DNA from: a virus | Virus record (IMG/VR): IMGVR_UViG_3300025120_013872 | Location: 1 to 37,964 of that record | Direction: 5' to 3' (one strand) | Length of the DNA stretch: 37,964 bases | Part shown: positions 13,735 through 21,826 of the stretch, piece by piece | Layout of the letters: the number at the start of each line of letters is the position of its first letter | Numbering within the stretch: position 1 is the first letter of the stretch | The notes under the pieces: generated by a model | Told to the model about the DNA's origin: nothing | Databases searched by the model: none | Seen by the model: the letters and a program-made list of their open reading frames with translations, nothing else | Program-made: the position numbers and the translations under genes

Positions 13735-14149
13735 AAATATTTTTGAATGGCTAAATGAACTAACTTATAAAAAGTCAAGTTTAGATAGTTTTGAAGAGAA
13801 TGCTTGGGAAAATTTTAATGCCTATATGGTACATAGGTTTGCATCAATGTATCAAGGTTATATAGAAATTGCAAATTTAGCTCAAAAATTCTCTCCTACT
13901 GATAAAAAGGGAATTTACAATTTTTATTGTGAAATGCTTCCTAGAAAAAAAATGTTTTTGAGATATATTAAATCAAAAACAAAACAAAATACATTAGAAA
14001 TATTAGAACCTATGGTAAAGTATTTTGAATGTAGTTTTATAGAAGCAAATGAATATATAAATCTCTTAAATAAGGAGGATATTAAAGAAATACTTATTAA
14101 ATTAGGTACAAATGAAAAAGAAATAAAAAAATTAATTAAAAAATTATAA
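13715..14149 (+). CDS. Clamp loader small subunit (gp62-like)
   Basis: A 144-residue protein that resembles the T4-type gp62 clamp-loader small subunit (T4 187 residues). The opening IFEWLNELTYKKSSLDSFEENAW, the middle FYCEMLPRKKMFLRYIK and FECSFIEANEYINLL fit the recurrent pattern of marine gp62 homologues: an N-terminal FxWLN-ITYxK, a central FYC-LP-(K/R)-(K/R)-xF, and a late YFxCS-xEA. It lies one gene after the gp44-like ATPase, as in T4-type phages where 44 and 62 are neighbours. The function assigned is holding the gp44 tetramer in an active complex. The call depends on motif memory and synteny. Confidence 0.78.
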   Translation: MSLLKPKNIFEWLNELTYKKSSLDSFEENAWENFNAYMVHRFASMYQGYIEIANLAQKFSPTDKKGIYNFYCEMLPRKKMFLRYIKSKTKQNTLEILEPMVKYFECSFIEANEYINLLNKEDIKEILIKLGTNEKEIKKLIKKL

Positions 14150-14150
14150 A

Positions 14151-14369
14151 ATGGCACAGTATAGAGTTATAACAATGCTTGAAAAAACTTTTGAAGCACA
14201 GAGAGAAAGAGCACTATTAACACTTGAATTATTAACAGTAAATCCAGCAGGTATAGGGGATCATTCAACAAATGATTTTTATAACAATGCAGAAGAGGCA
14301 ATAAAAGCACTTGCTGAAGCAGATGACGTTTTAGAAACATTAAATAGACATTACGGTGGAAATGAATAA
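14151..14369 (+). CDS. Hypothetical protein (72 aa)
   Basis: A 72-residue, mostly helical and acidic protein of unknown function (MLEKTFEAQRERALLTLELL, then AEEAIKALAEADDVLETL). There is no signal peptide or membrane segment. It starts one base after the gp62-like stop and its end overlaps the DUF1599 gene, so it is co-expressed with replication functions. The helical, Glu-rich make-up would allow oligomerisation through coiled coils, but no family is recognised. Confidence 0.68.
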   Translation: MAQYRVITMLEKTFEAQRERALLTLELLTVNPAGIGDHSTNDFYNNAEEAIKALAEADDVLETLNRHYGGNE

Positions 14370-14709
14370 AAAGGAAATAATAGAAATATTTGAAACAGAA
14401 TACCCAGAATTATCTGAAGAATTTAAAAAGATAGGAATGGAAATGTATACTATGTTTGCTGCTAAACATATGGATTATGGACTAAATAATATTGCTTTAG
14501 GTGGAGACATTCTAAATAATGATAAGGATAAAAAATTCTCTTTAACAGGATTAGCTATTAGATTAACTGATAAAATTAGTAGATTAAAAAATCTATTAGT
14601 AAATGGTAGAGCATTTGTTAAAGGTGAAGGAATGGAAGATACTTTTATGGATATAGCTAATTATGGTATTATTGGGTTGTTAGTAGGTAGAAATAAATGG
14701 AAAAAATAA
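14362..14709 (+). CDS. DUF1599 / nucleotide modification associated domain 1 protein
   Basis: A 115-residue protein matching the DUF1599 family, also called nucleotide modification associated domain 1 (Nmad1). Signature parts are the early KHMDYGLNNIALGG, the middle GLAIRLTDKISRLKNLL and the late DTFMDIANYGIIGLL, with the family's DK-RL-NLL and DxAxY pattern. Its name comes from a proposed link to modified-nucleotide systems in phages (Iyer and colleagues' genomic analysis, from memory). That fits this phage's 7-deazaguanine genes. ATG at 14362 is chosen over GTG at 14356. It keeps the purine-rich GGTGGA sequence just upstream and gives an 8-base overlap with the previous gene. Confidence 0.72.
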   Translation: MNKKEIIEIFETEYPELSEEFKKIGMEMYTMFAAKHMDYGLNNIALGGDILNNDKDKKFSLTGLAIRLTDKISRLKNLLVNGRAFVKGEGMEDTFMDIANYGIIGLLVGRNKWKK

Positions 14710-14713
14710 TGCC

Positions 14714-15664
14714 TTGGCTAAAAAAATACCCCCAATAGTAAAAATAATTAGAAATCATAAACCTGAACCAATTAATTTTGGATATCAGAAAAATATTTCT
14801 TACTCACAGTTATCTATGTTTAGAAGCTGTCCTAAAAAGTGGGCACTTCAATATAAAGAGGGTCATAAAAAACAATCTCCTAGTATTCATACTGTATTTG
14901 GTACTGCTTTTCATGAAGTTTTACAACATTATCTAGATGTAATGTATGATAAAAGTGGAGCAGAAGCCGATAGAATAAATATTAAAGAATTATTAGAAGA
15001 TAAACTAAGAGAAGAATACCTTATCCAGTATAAAAAAAATAAAAATCAACATTTTAGTTCATCTGAAGAAATAAGAGAATTTTTTGAAGATGGTATAAAA
15101 ATTTTAGATTATTTTAAAAAAAATAAAGGTAAATATTTTAGCAAAAAAGGATGGTTTTTAGTAGGTTGTGAAATACCTATATCTATTACGCCCAATAACG
15201 CGTATAAAAATGTTATATACAATGGTTTCTTAGATGTTGTAATGTACCATGAACCAACAGATACATTTCAAATAATAGATATAAAAACAAGTACTAAAGG
15301 TTGGAATAGTTATGCTAAAAAGGATGAAGAAAAACAATTCCAGTTAATATTATATAAAAAATTCTTTGCAGAACAATTTGGATTAGCAGAAGAAAGTATT
15401 GATATTGAGTTCCTAATTGTTAGAAGAAAAGTATATGAAGGTGGAGAATACCCTCAAAAAAGGATACAAACATTTTCTCCAGCATCTGGAAGAAATAAAT
15501 TAAATAAAGCAACAAAAATATTAAATGAATTTATAAATGAAGCATTTGACTATAACGGATACAAAGAAGCACTTCACATTCCACAACCATCAAAATGGAA
15601 CTGTAATTTCTGTGCGTTTAAGGAAGATGACAAATTATGTAATGTCCTTGGTAAGAACCTATAA
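14714..15664 (+). CDS. PD-(D/E)XK nuclease, RecB/Cas4-like, with Fe-S cysteines
   Basis: A 316-residue nuclease of the RecB/AddB/Cas4 type. SYSQLSMFRSCPKKWALQY (residues 29-47) contains the first cluster Cys39. GTAFHEVLQ (63-71) has the family His. GFLDVVMY (171-178) and QIIDIKTS (186-193) supply the Asp174, Asp189 and Lys191 active site, and FQLILYKKF (209-217) is the following QxxxY motif. The C-terminal CNFCAF and Cys309 add three more Cys (297, 300, 309), as in Fe-S Cas4 and AddB. It probably degrades or processes DNA ends in recombination or replication. The start is TTG at 14714. No ATG precedes the essential QLSMFR motif in frame, and the ATG at 14709 is in another frame. Confidence 0.85.
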   Translation: MAKKIPPIVKIIRNHKPEPINFGYQKNISYSQLSMFRSCPKKWALQYKEGHKKQSPSIHTVFGTAFHEVLQHYLDVMYDKSGAEADRINIKELLEDKLREEYLIQYKKNKNQHFSSSEEIREFFEDGIKILDYFKKNKGKYFSKKGWFLVGCEIPISITPNNAYKNVIYNGFLDVVMYHEPTDTFQIIDIKTSTKGWNSYAKKDEEKQFQLILYKKFFAEQFGLAEESIDIEFLIVRRKVYEGGEYPQKRIQTFSPASGRNKLNKATKILNEFINEAFDYNGYKEALHIPQPSKWNCNFCAFKEDDKLCNVLGKNL

Positions 15665-15707
15665 TCCACATATACGTATAGACAAATATAAATCAAAAAT
15701 TAAAACA

Positions 15708-15899
15708 ATGACTGAAAAAAAGAATATGACACTTACAAGTGTAAAAGTAAAAAGTAATTTATTTGAAAATTTTAAAATTGAGTGTGTAAGGCGTAAATTC
15801 TCTTTTCAAAAATTATCTGATAGAGCAATTCATCTATATCTTACAGATGAAGATTTTAGAAAAAAAATTCATAACCATAGTAATTTAGAAATTAATTAA
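15708..15899 (+). CDS. Ribbon-helix-helix-type DNA-binding protein
   Basis: A 63-residue basic protein. It has one beta strand (LTSVKVKSN, about residues 9-17), followed by two helices (FENFKIECVRRK, then FQKLSDRAIHLYLTDEDF). This is the Arc/MetJ ribbon-helix-helix layout in which paired strands enter the DNA groove. The ATG at 15708 is chosen, not an in-frame ATG at 15537 that would overlap the previous gene by 128 bases and read through a low-quality N-terminus. The gene ends nine bases before the glycosyltransferase block and may mark its regulation. No operator was identified, so the regulatory role is inference. Confidence 0.72.
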   Translation: MTEKKNMTLTSVKVKSNLFENFKIECVRRKFSFQKLSDRAIHLYLTDEDFRKKIHNHSNLEIN

Positions 15900-15908
15900 T
15901 AATAAAAT

Positions 15909-17339
15909 ATGAAAGAAGGTTATATAAAAAAAGAAGATAGAAAAAAAATACTCCTTATAACAGATGACATTAGAGTTCATTCTGGGGTTGCTCAAATAGG
16001 AAGAGAAACAGTTCTTAATACTTTACATAAATACAATTGGGTCCAAATGGCAGGAGCAGTTGATCATCCTGAGTTAGGGAAAATAATTGATTTTAGTGAA
16101 GAAATAAAGAAAAATACAGACGTTAAAGATCCTTACGTAATGTTATATCCACAAAAAAATTATGGAGATGCTGATAATTTAAGAGCAGTAATAGCAAGAG
16201 AAAAACCAGATGCTCTATTTCTTATTACAGATCCAAGATATTTTTCTTGGTTATTTCATATAGAAAATGAAATTAGAAAGGAAATACCAATTGCTTATCT
16301 TAATATTTGGGATAATTATCCTGCTCCTATGTATAATAAAGAATATTATGAATCTTGTGATTTATTAATGGGTATATCTAAACAGACAGTTAACATTAAT
16401 AAATTAGTTTTAGGCGATAAAGGAAAAAATAAAGTATTTAAATATATACCTCATGGTTTAAATAGTAATATTTTTAATATATTAAAAGATGATGCTCCTG
16501 AATTAATAAGATTTAGAAAAAATCTAGGATTAAAAGAAGACAATAATTTCCACTTAATTTTTAACTCCAGAAATATAAAAAGAAAACAAGCATCTAATAT
16601 TATAATGGCTTGGAGATTATTTACTGATCAACTCTCTCCAGAAGAATCAAAAAAATGTCAATTAACATTAAAAACAGAAGCATCATTTGATCATGGAACA
16701 GATCTAAATGCTGTAATTGAGTATATGTGTCCTCCTGATATTTGTAGAGTAGGTATTTTAGATCATAAATTATCTGCTGAAGAAATGAATTTAATGTATA
16801 ATTCAGCAGATGGGGTTATACAAATATCAAATGCTGAGGGTTGGGGATTATCCTTAACTGAATCTATGTTAACAGGGACACCATTTATAGCAACAGTCAC
16901 AGGAGGAATGCAAGATCAAATGCGTTTTGAAGATGAAAATGGGAATTGGGTAGAATTTAATGATGAATTTCCTTCAAATCACCATGGAAAATATAAAAAA
17001 CATGGAGAATGGGCATTACCAGTCTATATATCAGCAAGTACATTAGTAGGTTCTCCTGCAACTCCTTATATATATGATGACCATCATAATATTCATGATG
17101 TTACGGATCAAATTATGAAATTATACAAAATGTCAAAAGAAGAAAGAAAATCTATTGGGAAAAAAGGATATAATTGGGCTCGAAGTAAAGAAGCAGGGTT
17201 TACATCTGAAATAATGTCTAGTAGAGTTGTAGATGCTATGGAAGAGTTATTTTTAACTTGGAAACCAAGAGAAAAATTTGAATTTCTTAAGGACACCGAT
17301 TATGAAAAAAGAATATTACCACATAAATTAAAATATTAA
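15909..17339 (+). CDS. Glycosyltransferase, GT-B fold (GT4-like)
   Basis: A 476-residue glycosyltransferase. The N-terminal Rossmann part starts ILLITDDIRVHSGVAQIGRE (residues 14-33), with the Gly-rich donor-loop opening. The C-terminal donor domain contains NSRNIKRKQ (218-226) and NAEGWGLSLTESMLTGTPFIA (308-328), the Glu-x7-Glu region of GT4 enzymes. It would move a sugar from a nucleotide donor onto a glycan or protein. It starts the long glycan block, eight bases downstream of the ribbon-helix-helix gene, and is separated by one base from the next transferase. Donor and acceptor are unknown. Similar proteins with a HSGVAQ motif occur in marine phages as I remember. Confidence 0.85.
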   Translation: MKEGYIKKEDRKKILLITDDIRVHSGVAQIGRETVLNTLHKYNWVQMAGAVDHPELGKIIDFSEEIKKNTDVKDPYVMLYPQKNYGDADNLRAVIAREKPDALFLITDPRYFSWLFHIENEIRKEIPIAYLNIWDNYPAPMYNKEYYESCDLLMGISKQTVNINKLVLGDKGKNKVFKYIPHGLNSNIFNILKDDAPELIRFRKNLGLKEDNNFHLIFNSRNIKRKQASNIIMAWRLFTDQLSPEESKKCQLTLKTEASFDHGTDLNAVIEYMCPPDICRVGILDHKLSAEEMNLMYNSADGVIQISNAEGWGLSLTESMLTGTPFIATVTGGMQDQMRFEDENGNWVEFNDEFPSNHHGKYKKHGEWALPVYISASTLVGSPATPYIYDDHHNIHDVTDQIMKLYKMSKEERKSIGKKGYNWARSKEAGFTSEIMSSRVVDAMEELFLTWKPREKFEFLKDTDYEKRILPHKLKY

Positions 17340-17340
17340 A

Positions 17341-18639
17341 ATGAAAAATACATTTGTTATAAGTTGCCCAATTGATACTTACAGTGGATACGGAGCAAGA
17401 TCAAGAGATTTAGTTAAATCTATTATTGAATTAGATAGATACGATGTTAAAATTTTAAGTCAAAGATGGGGTAATTGTTCTTTTGGATTTATTGAAGATA
17501 ACCCAGAATGGAAATTTTTAATAAAGCATATAATCCCCCAATTACCTAGTCAACCTGATATTTGGGCACAAGTTACTGTGCCTAGTGAATTTCAACCTGT
17601 TGGAAAATATAATATAGGATTTACAGCTGGAATTGAATCTACAATATGTTCTGCTCCTTGGGTTGAAGGTATGAATAGAATGGATATGAATATAGTTTCA
17701 TCTGAACATTCTAAGCGCGTATTTTTAAATTCAAAATTTGATAAAGTAGACCCAAAAACTAATCAAAAAATAGGCATTACAGAATTAACTAAACCTATAG
17801 AAGTATTATTAGAAGGAGCTAATTTAGATACCTATAAACCCCTTAAAGAAACAGAATTTAAGGAATTAAATTTGCTAAATGATATTAATAATATCCCTGA
17901 AAAATTTTCATTTTTATCTGTAGGACATTGGATGCAAGGAGATTTAGGAGAAGATAGAAAAAATTTAGGAATAACTGTTAGGTCTTTTTATGAAACCTTT
18001 AAAAATACTAAAAACCCACCAGCATTAATTTTAAAAACTTGTGGGGTTAATAATTCTTATATGGATAGAAGGGATATAATGAGAAAACTTAATACAGTTC
18101 GTAATACTTGTAAGGGTAAATTACCTAATATTTATGTCTTACATGGTGATTTTACTAACCAAGAAATGAATGAATTATATAATCATCCAAAAATTAAAGC
18201 AATGGTTTCTCATACTAGGGGAGAAGGGTTTGGTCGACCCTTATTAGAATTTAGTTTAGTTAATAAACCTATAATATGTTCTGGTTGGTCAGGCCAATTA
18301 GATTTTTTAAATAATGATTTTACTTTATTACTTCAAGGATCATTTACTAATATTCACCCTTCAGCTATAGTTAAAGATATATTAATTCCTGAATCTCAAT
18401 GGTTTCAACCTCATGCTACAGAAATATTTAAATCCTATAAAGATGTATATGGGAATTACAAATATTGGGAAGAGCAAGCAAAAAGACAAGGATATTTTAG
18501 TAGAACGAATTTTTCATTTAAAAATATGAAAGATAAAATTTCATCTATATTAGAAAATAATATAAATTTACCAGAACAAGTATCTTTAAATTTACCGAAA
18601 TTAAAAAAAGTTAACCTACCAAAATTAAAAAAAATATAA
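17341..18639 (+). CDS. Glycosyltransferase, GT-B fold (GT4-like), with short C-terminal repeat
   Basis: A 432-residue glycosyltransferase. The start FVISCPIDTYSGYGARSRDLV (residues 4-24) is the acceptor-side Rossmann loop, and TRGEGFGRPLLEFSLVNKPII (292-312) is the donor-binding Glu-rich motif of GT4-like enzymes. WMQGDLGEDRKN contributes the domain hinge. The last 25 residues contain a small duplicated basic motif (NLPKLKK twice), possibly a membrane-facing or phosphoglycan-binding tail. It is adjacent to a related transferase, and the pair may have arisen by duplication, though they are too divergent to judge by eye. Donor sugar unknown. Confidence 0.85.
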   Translation: MKNTFVISCPIDTYSGYGARSRDLVKSIIELDRYDVKILSQRWGNCSFGFIEDNPEWKFLIKHIIPQLPSQPDIWAQVTVPSEFQPVGKYNIGFTAGIESTICSAPWVEGMNRMDMNIVSSEHSKRVFLNSKFDKVDPKTNQKIGITELTKPIEVLLEGANLDTYKPLKETEFKELNLLNDINNIPEKFSFLSVGHWMQGDLGEDRKNLGITVRSFYETFKNTKNPPALILKTCGVNNSYMDRRDIMRKLNTVRNTCKGKLPNIYVLHGDFTNQEMNELYNHPKIKAMVSHTRGEGFGRPLLEFSLVNKPIICSGWSGQLDFLNNDFTLLLQGSFTNIHPSAIVKDILIPESQWFQPHATEIFKSYKDVYGNYKYWEEQAKRQGYFSRTNFSFKNMKDKISSILENNINLPEQVSLNLPKLKKVNLPKLKKI

Positions 18640-18641
18640 AT

Positions 18642-19109
18642 ATGAAATACGATGAAATAATAGATTGTCCTAAAAGTGGGGGTGATTTATGCTATAAAAT
18701 GGAAATTAATGAAGACATAACCAATTATTTTAGTTTATCCTGTGGTTTTTGGACTAATACTTTAATGATTTCTGGATCAAGTTTTTATGAAGAACAGATG
18801 TCATCACTTCCTGAATTGTACAAAGATTTAGCTTGGACAGATTCAAAAACAGAACTTGTTTGGGTACCTAATACTGTAAATGAACCAGAATTAGGAATGG
18901 TGTTTGCAGATGGGAGTGATATAACAAATTGGCGTTGGACTGCTGCAAAAGCTGTTGAAATTAAAGATAAGGAAAAATTAAAATTCCCAATACCTGGAAA
19001 ATCAGGAGAATATTATAAACATAGAATGGACATGAAAAATTTAAAATCCTTTGATAAAGAACGTGGATATATAGATGCTCTTTCGTATATTGGGGTATTA
19101 CCTGAATAA
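18642..19109 (+). CDS. Hypothetical protein in glycan block
   Basis: A 155-residue soluble protein of unknown function. Recognisable features are FSLSCGFWTNTLM and the Trp/Asp-rich centre (DLAWTDSKTELVWVPNTV). A conserved-looking segment, GMVFADGSDITNWRWTAAKAVEIKD, follows, and the C-terminus is helical. It has the feel of a small conserved phage protein that is often found without a name; I cannot assign it. There is no signal peptide. It lies between two transferase genes with 2- and 6-base gaps. A weak promoter-like match is in its last 50 bases (19063-19091). Confidence 0.75.
   Translation: MKYDEIIDCPKSGGDLCYKMEINEDITNYFSLSCGFWTNTLMISGSSFYEEQMSSLPELYKDLAWTDSKTELVWVPNTVNEPELGMVFADGSDITNWRWTAAKAVEIKDKEKLKFPIPGKSGEYYKHRMDMKNLKSFDKERGYIDALSYIGVLPE
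19063..19091 (+). promoter_or_regulatory. Possible internal promoter before the GT2 gene
   Basis: TTTCGTATATT at 19081-19091 matches the three intergenic sites exactly. The upstream hexamer position holds GTGGAT instead of TTGGTT or TTGTTT, again 20 bases from TATATT. It lies inside the end of the 155-codon gene, 24 bases before the next ATG. It may be a chance coding match. Confidence 0.3.
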
Positions 19110-19115
19110 AAAAAT

Positions 19116-19742
19116 ATGAAGATAAGTTACGCAATTACAGTATGTAATGAACATAAAGAAATAGAAAAATTATTAACATTTCTATTTGAACATAAAAGAG
19201 AAGAAGATCAAGTTATAGTCCAAATGGATAACTCAGCAACTAAAGAAGTTATTAATATTTGTGAAATATTTGAATCTAAACAAGCAACTGAATATAAACT
19301 TATATCTCATAGTTTAAATAAGAATTTTGCTGCACATAAAAATAATTTAAATGAAAATTGTGAGGGTGATTGGATATTTGCTATAGATGCAGATGAATTA
19401 CCTAACAAATATTTATTAGAAGCTTTGCCTTTTATTTTAGAAACTAATCCTGATGTAGAAGCATATTGGGTACCAAGAGTAAATACAGTAGCAGGGATTA
19501 CTGATAATCATATTGCTAAGTGGGGGTGGAAAATAAATGATCAAGGATGGATAAACTTCCCAGACTGGCAAATGAGGTTATATAGAAATACAAAAAATAT
19601 TTATTGGATTAAACCTGTACACGAACAATTAAAGGGTTATACTAAATTCGCAAATCTACCAGCAGAAGAAAAATTCTGTTTATATCACCCTAAAAATATA
19701 GGGAGACAAGAATCACAAAACGCTTTTTACGAAACAATATAA
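19116..19742 (+). CDS. Family 2-like glycosyltransferase
   Basis: A 208-residue GT-A fold transferase. The first strand KISYAITVCNEHKEI (residues 2-16) is the typical GT2 nucleotide site. VIVQMDNSATKE and the DxD-like WIFAIDADELP (about 85-96) provide the metal and donor motif, followed by WVPRVNTV and a WQMRLYRNT segment found in short GT2 proteins. It is smaller than the usual 250-330 residues, so acceptor recognition may be minimal. Its stop overlaps the next start (TAATG). Donor and acceptor unknown. Confidence 0.8.
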   Translation: MKISYAITVCNEHKEIEKLLTFLFEHKREEDQVIVQMDNSATKEVINICEIFESKQATEYKLISHSLNKNFAAHKNNLNENCEGDWIFAIDADELPNKYLLEALPFILETNPDVEAYWVPRVNTVAGITDNHIAKWGWKINDQGWINFPDWQMRLYRNTKNIYWIKPVHEQLKGYTKFANLPAEEKFCLYHPKNIGRQESQNAFYETI

Positions 19743-19948
19743 TGGCAGATTTAGAATCATCAATTAAAAAACAAGGTAAATGGGTTACTCAAATTATCCA
19801 TTTTATAGGGGGTGAAAAAAGAACATTTGAAAATATAGATTCTTCTTTAATTAAACAAGGACAATTTACAAAATTATCTACTAAAGATGGTAGGTATATT
19901 TTAATAAATGATAGAAATGTATTATGTATAGAAACATTTAAGCAATGA
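19742..19948 (+). CDS. Small hypothetical protein (68 aa)
   Basis: A 68-residue protein of unknown function. It has a beta-rich pattern, with WVTQIIHFIGGEKRTF followed by FTKLSTKDGRYILINDRNVLCIE, reminiscent of a small barrel or hairpin. No signal peptide or membrane helix is present. Both ends overlap neighbours: the start with the glycosyltransferase stop, and the stop with the next gene's start as ATGA. It is read with the sugar genes, but its role is not apparent. Confidence 0.65.
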   Translation: MADLESSIKKQGKWVTQIIHFIGGEKRTFENIDSSLIKQGQFTKLSTKDGRYILINDRNVLCIETFKQ

Positions 19949-20634
19949 AAGTATTAGTATTAGGTGATGGTTTATTAGGTAGTGAATTAGTTAATAATTA
20001 CAAATGGGATATGGTATCTAGAAAAACTGGAACTTTAGATATAACCTTCTTAGGGCTGAATGAATTAGAATCTACAATAAAACAATATGATGTAATAGTT
20101 AATTGTATATCTAATACTGATAGTTATTCTGAAGATAAACAAAAACACTGGGAAGTTAATTATGAGTTTGTTAAAAATTTAAATAATATTTGTTCTAATA
20201 AAATTAAATTAGTTCAAATCTCAACTGAATTTGTATATGCTCATAATTCTATCCCTCCAACTGAAAAATGTTTACCTTTACCTGATAATACTTGGTATGC
20301 TTATACTAAGTTATTAGCAGATGAATACATTCAAGTTTCAAACTCCAATTATCTTATATGTAGAGTATTACATAAACCTAATTCTGGAATTTATGATTAT
20401 ATTTGGGATCCTATTTTAACTAGTGGAGATAAAGTAAACAAAATAGCAGATCTAATATATAAATTAGTTATAAATAAAGCATGGGGAGTTTATAATGTAG
20501 GAACAGGAGATAAATTATTATCTAGTTTATATCCTAATATACCTACGACTACACCCCCACCTAAAACTCCTAAAGATACTAGGATGGATATAAATAAATT
20601 AAATAAATTTTTAAAACAACATTATGGAAAATAA
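19945..20634 (+). CDS. RmlD-like NAD(P)-dependent sugar reductase
   Basis: A 229-residue short-chain dehydrogenase of the extended kind, closest in layout to dTDP-4-dehydrorhamnose reductase (RmlD). The coenzyme motif is LGDGLLGSEL (residues 6-15), the catalytic Ser/Thr strand is QISTEFVYAH (91-100), and YAYTK (118-122) supplies the Tyr-x3-Lys pair. RmlD reduces a 4-keto sugar as the last step of a deoxysugar. It is shorter than RmlD (about 290) and lacks part of the substrate domain, so the exact substrate is open. It overlaps the DegT-fold gene by 11 bases, which suggests they act on the same nucleotide sugar. Confidence 0.75.
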   Translation: MKVLVLGDGLLGSELVNNYKWDMVSRKTGTLDITFLGLNELESTIKQYDVIVNCISNTDSYSEDKQKHWEVNYEFVKNLNNICSNKIKLVQISTEFVYAHNSIPPTEKCLPLPDNTWYAYTKLLADEYIQVSNSNYLICRVLHKPNSGIYDYIWDPILTSGDKVNKIADLIYKLVINKAWGVYNVGTGDKLLSSLYPNIPTTTPPPKTPKDTRMDINKLNKFLKQHYGK

Positions 20635-21823
20635 AATAAAGAAAAAAGTATGGTACGCTCCTTATAAATTTGAATCTTATGGTGAGGAAGAAATTAAAGC
20701 TGTTGAAGATAGTTTAAGAGCTGGTTGGTTAGCAGGATTTGGTCCTTTATCTATTGAGTTTGAAGAAAAAATAGCTAAATACTTTGGTAAAAAATATGGA
20801 TTATTTGTTAACTCAGGTTCATCAGCTTGTTTATTAGCTTTAGCGTGTTTAGACTTACCAAAGGATTGTAAGGTAATTACTCCTGCTTGTACTTTTTCTA
20901 CTACATTAGCCCCTATAATTCAATTAGGATATAAACCTGTATTTTGTGATGTCAATTTAACATCTTATGTACCTGATGTTAAAGATATTATATCACTTCT
21001 TGAAGATGAAGAAGAAAAAATGTTTAAAGATATAAAGGCAATTATGGTACCAAATTTAATAGGTAATAAACCTAATTGGGCATTACTTAAATCTGAATTA
21101 AAAAGAATAGGAAGAGAAGACATATATGTAATTGAAGACTCAGCTGATACAGTAACTTACACAGAAGAAACTGATATATCAACAACTAGTTTTTATGCTA
21201 GCCATGTTATAACAGCAGGGGGACAAGGAGGAATGGTAATGTTTAATAGTGAAAAACAATTATTAAGAGCTAAATCTTTTAGGGATTGGGGAAGAATGGG
21301 TAATGATTCTGAGATAATAGATGATAGATTTAATCATAAAGTTGATGGAATTCCTTATGACCATAAATTTTTATATAGTGTATTAGGATATAACATGAAA
21401 TGCAGTGAAATGAATGCAGCATTTGGTTTAGTTCAACTTAAAAGATTTGAAAAATTTGAAAGTATAAGAAGAGCTAATATTGAACGTTATTTAGAAAATC
21501 TTAAGGATGTTGAAGAAATAACACTACCAGATGATAGTATTAAACCTAATTGGTTGGCAATTCCACTTCAATATGAACATAGATTAGATTTATTAACATA
21601 TTTAGAAGATCAAAACATTCAGACAAGGGTTACTTTTGCAGGTAATGTAACTCGTCATCCTATTTATAGAGAATATCTTCAAGAATTTAAAAATTCAGAT
21701 TTAATAATGAAAGATGGGTTTTTATTAGGAGCACATCATGGTATGACTATTGAAGATGTAGATTATGTTTGTGAAAAAATAAAAGAATATATTACCTTAA
21801 AAAACCAAGCAAATAGGGTTTAA
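20624..21823 (+). CDS. DegT-fold PLP/PMP enzyme, likely a 3-dehydratase (His replaces catalytic Lys)
   Basis: A 399-residue DegT/DnrJ/EryC1 family protein. Cofactor-binding parts are NSGSSACLLAL (residues 63-73), ITPACTFSTT (85-94) and VIEDSADTV (169-177). The internal aldimine Lys of aminotransferases should lie in SFYxxK. Here SFYASHVIT has His194 (codon 21203-21205). Family members with His at this place, E1/RfbH and ColD, use pyridoxamine phosphate to remove the C-3 hydroxyl of 4-keto-6-deoxy sugars, producing 3,6-dideoxysugars. DHKFLYSVLGYNMK (247-260) also resembles RfbH-type proteins. I read it as a 3-deoxygenating dehydratase, not an aminotransferase. The partner reductase of E1 is not evident here. 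The ColD reaction needs none. Confidence 0.78.
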   Translation: MENKIKKKVWYAPYKFESYGEEEIKAVEDSLRAGWLAGFGPLSIEFEEKIAKYFGKKYGLFVNSGSSACLLALACLDLPKDCKVITPACTFSTTLAPIIQLGYKPVFCDVNLTSYVPDVKDIISLLEDEEEKMFKDIKAIMVPNLIGNKPNWALLKSELKRIGREDIYVIEDSADTVTYTEETDISTTSFYASHVITAGGQGGMVMFNSEKQLLRAKSFRDWGRMGNDSEIIDDRFNHKVDGIPYDHKFLYSVLGYNMKCSEMNAAFGLVQLKRFEKFESIRRANIERYLENLKDVEEITLPDDSIKPNWLAIPLQYEHRLDLLTYLEDQNIQTRVTFAGNVTRHPIYREYLQEFKNSDLIMKDGFLLGAHHGMTIEDVDYVCEKIKEYITLKNQANRV

Positions 21824-21826
21824 AAT

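Noticed and set aside
15537-15710. Longer start for the ribbon-helix-helix protein at 15537
   Set aside because: It would overlap the nuclease's Cys-rich end by 128 bases and the added residues look like out-of-frame coding sequence.
20624-21823. Annotation as a sugar aminotransferase
   Set aside because: The catalytic Lys is His194, which points to a dehydratase-type reaction instead.
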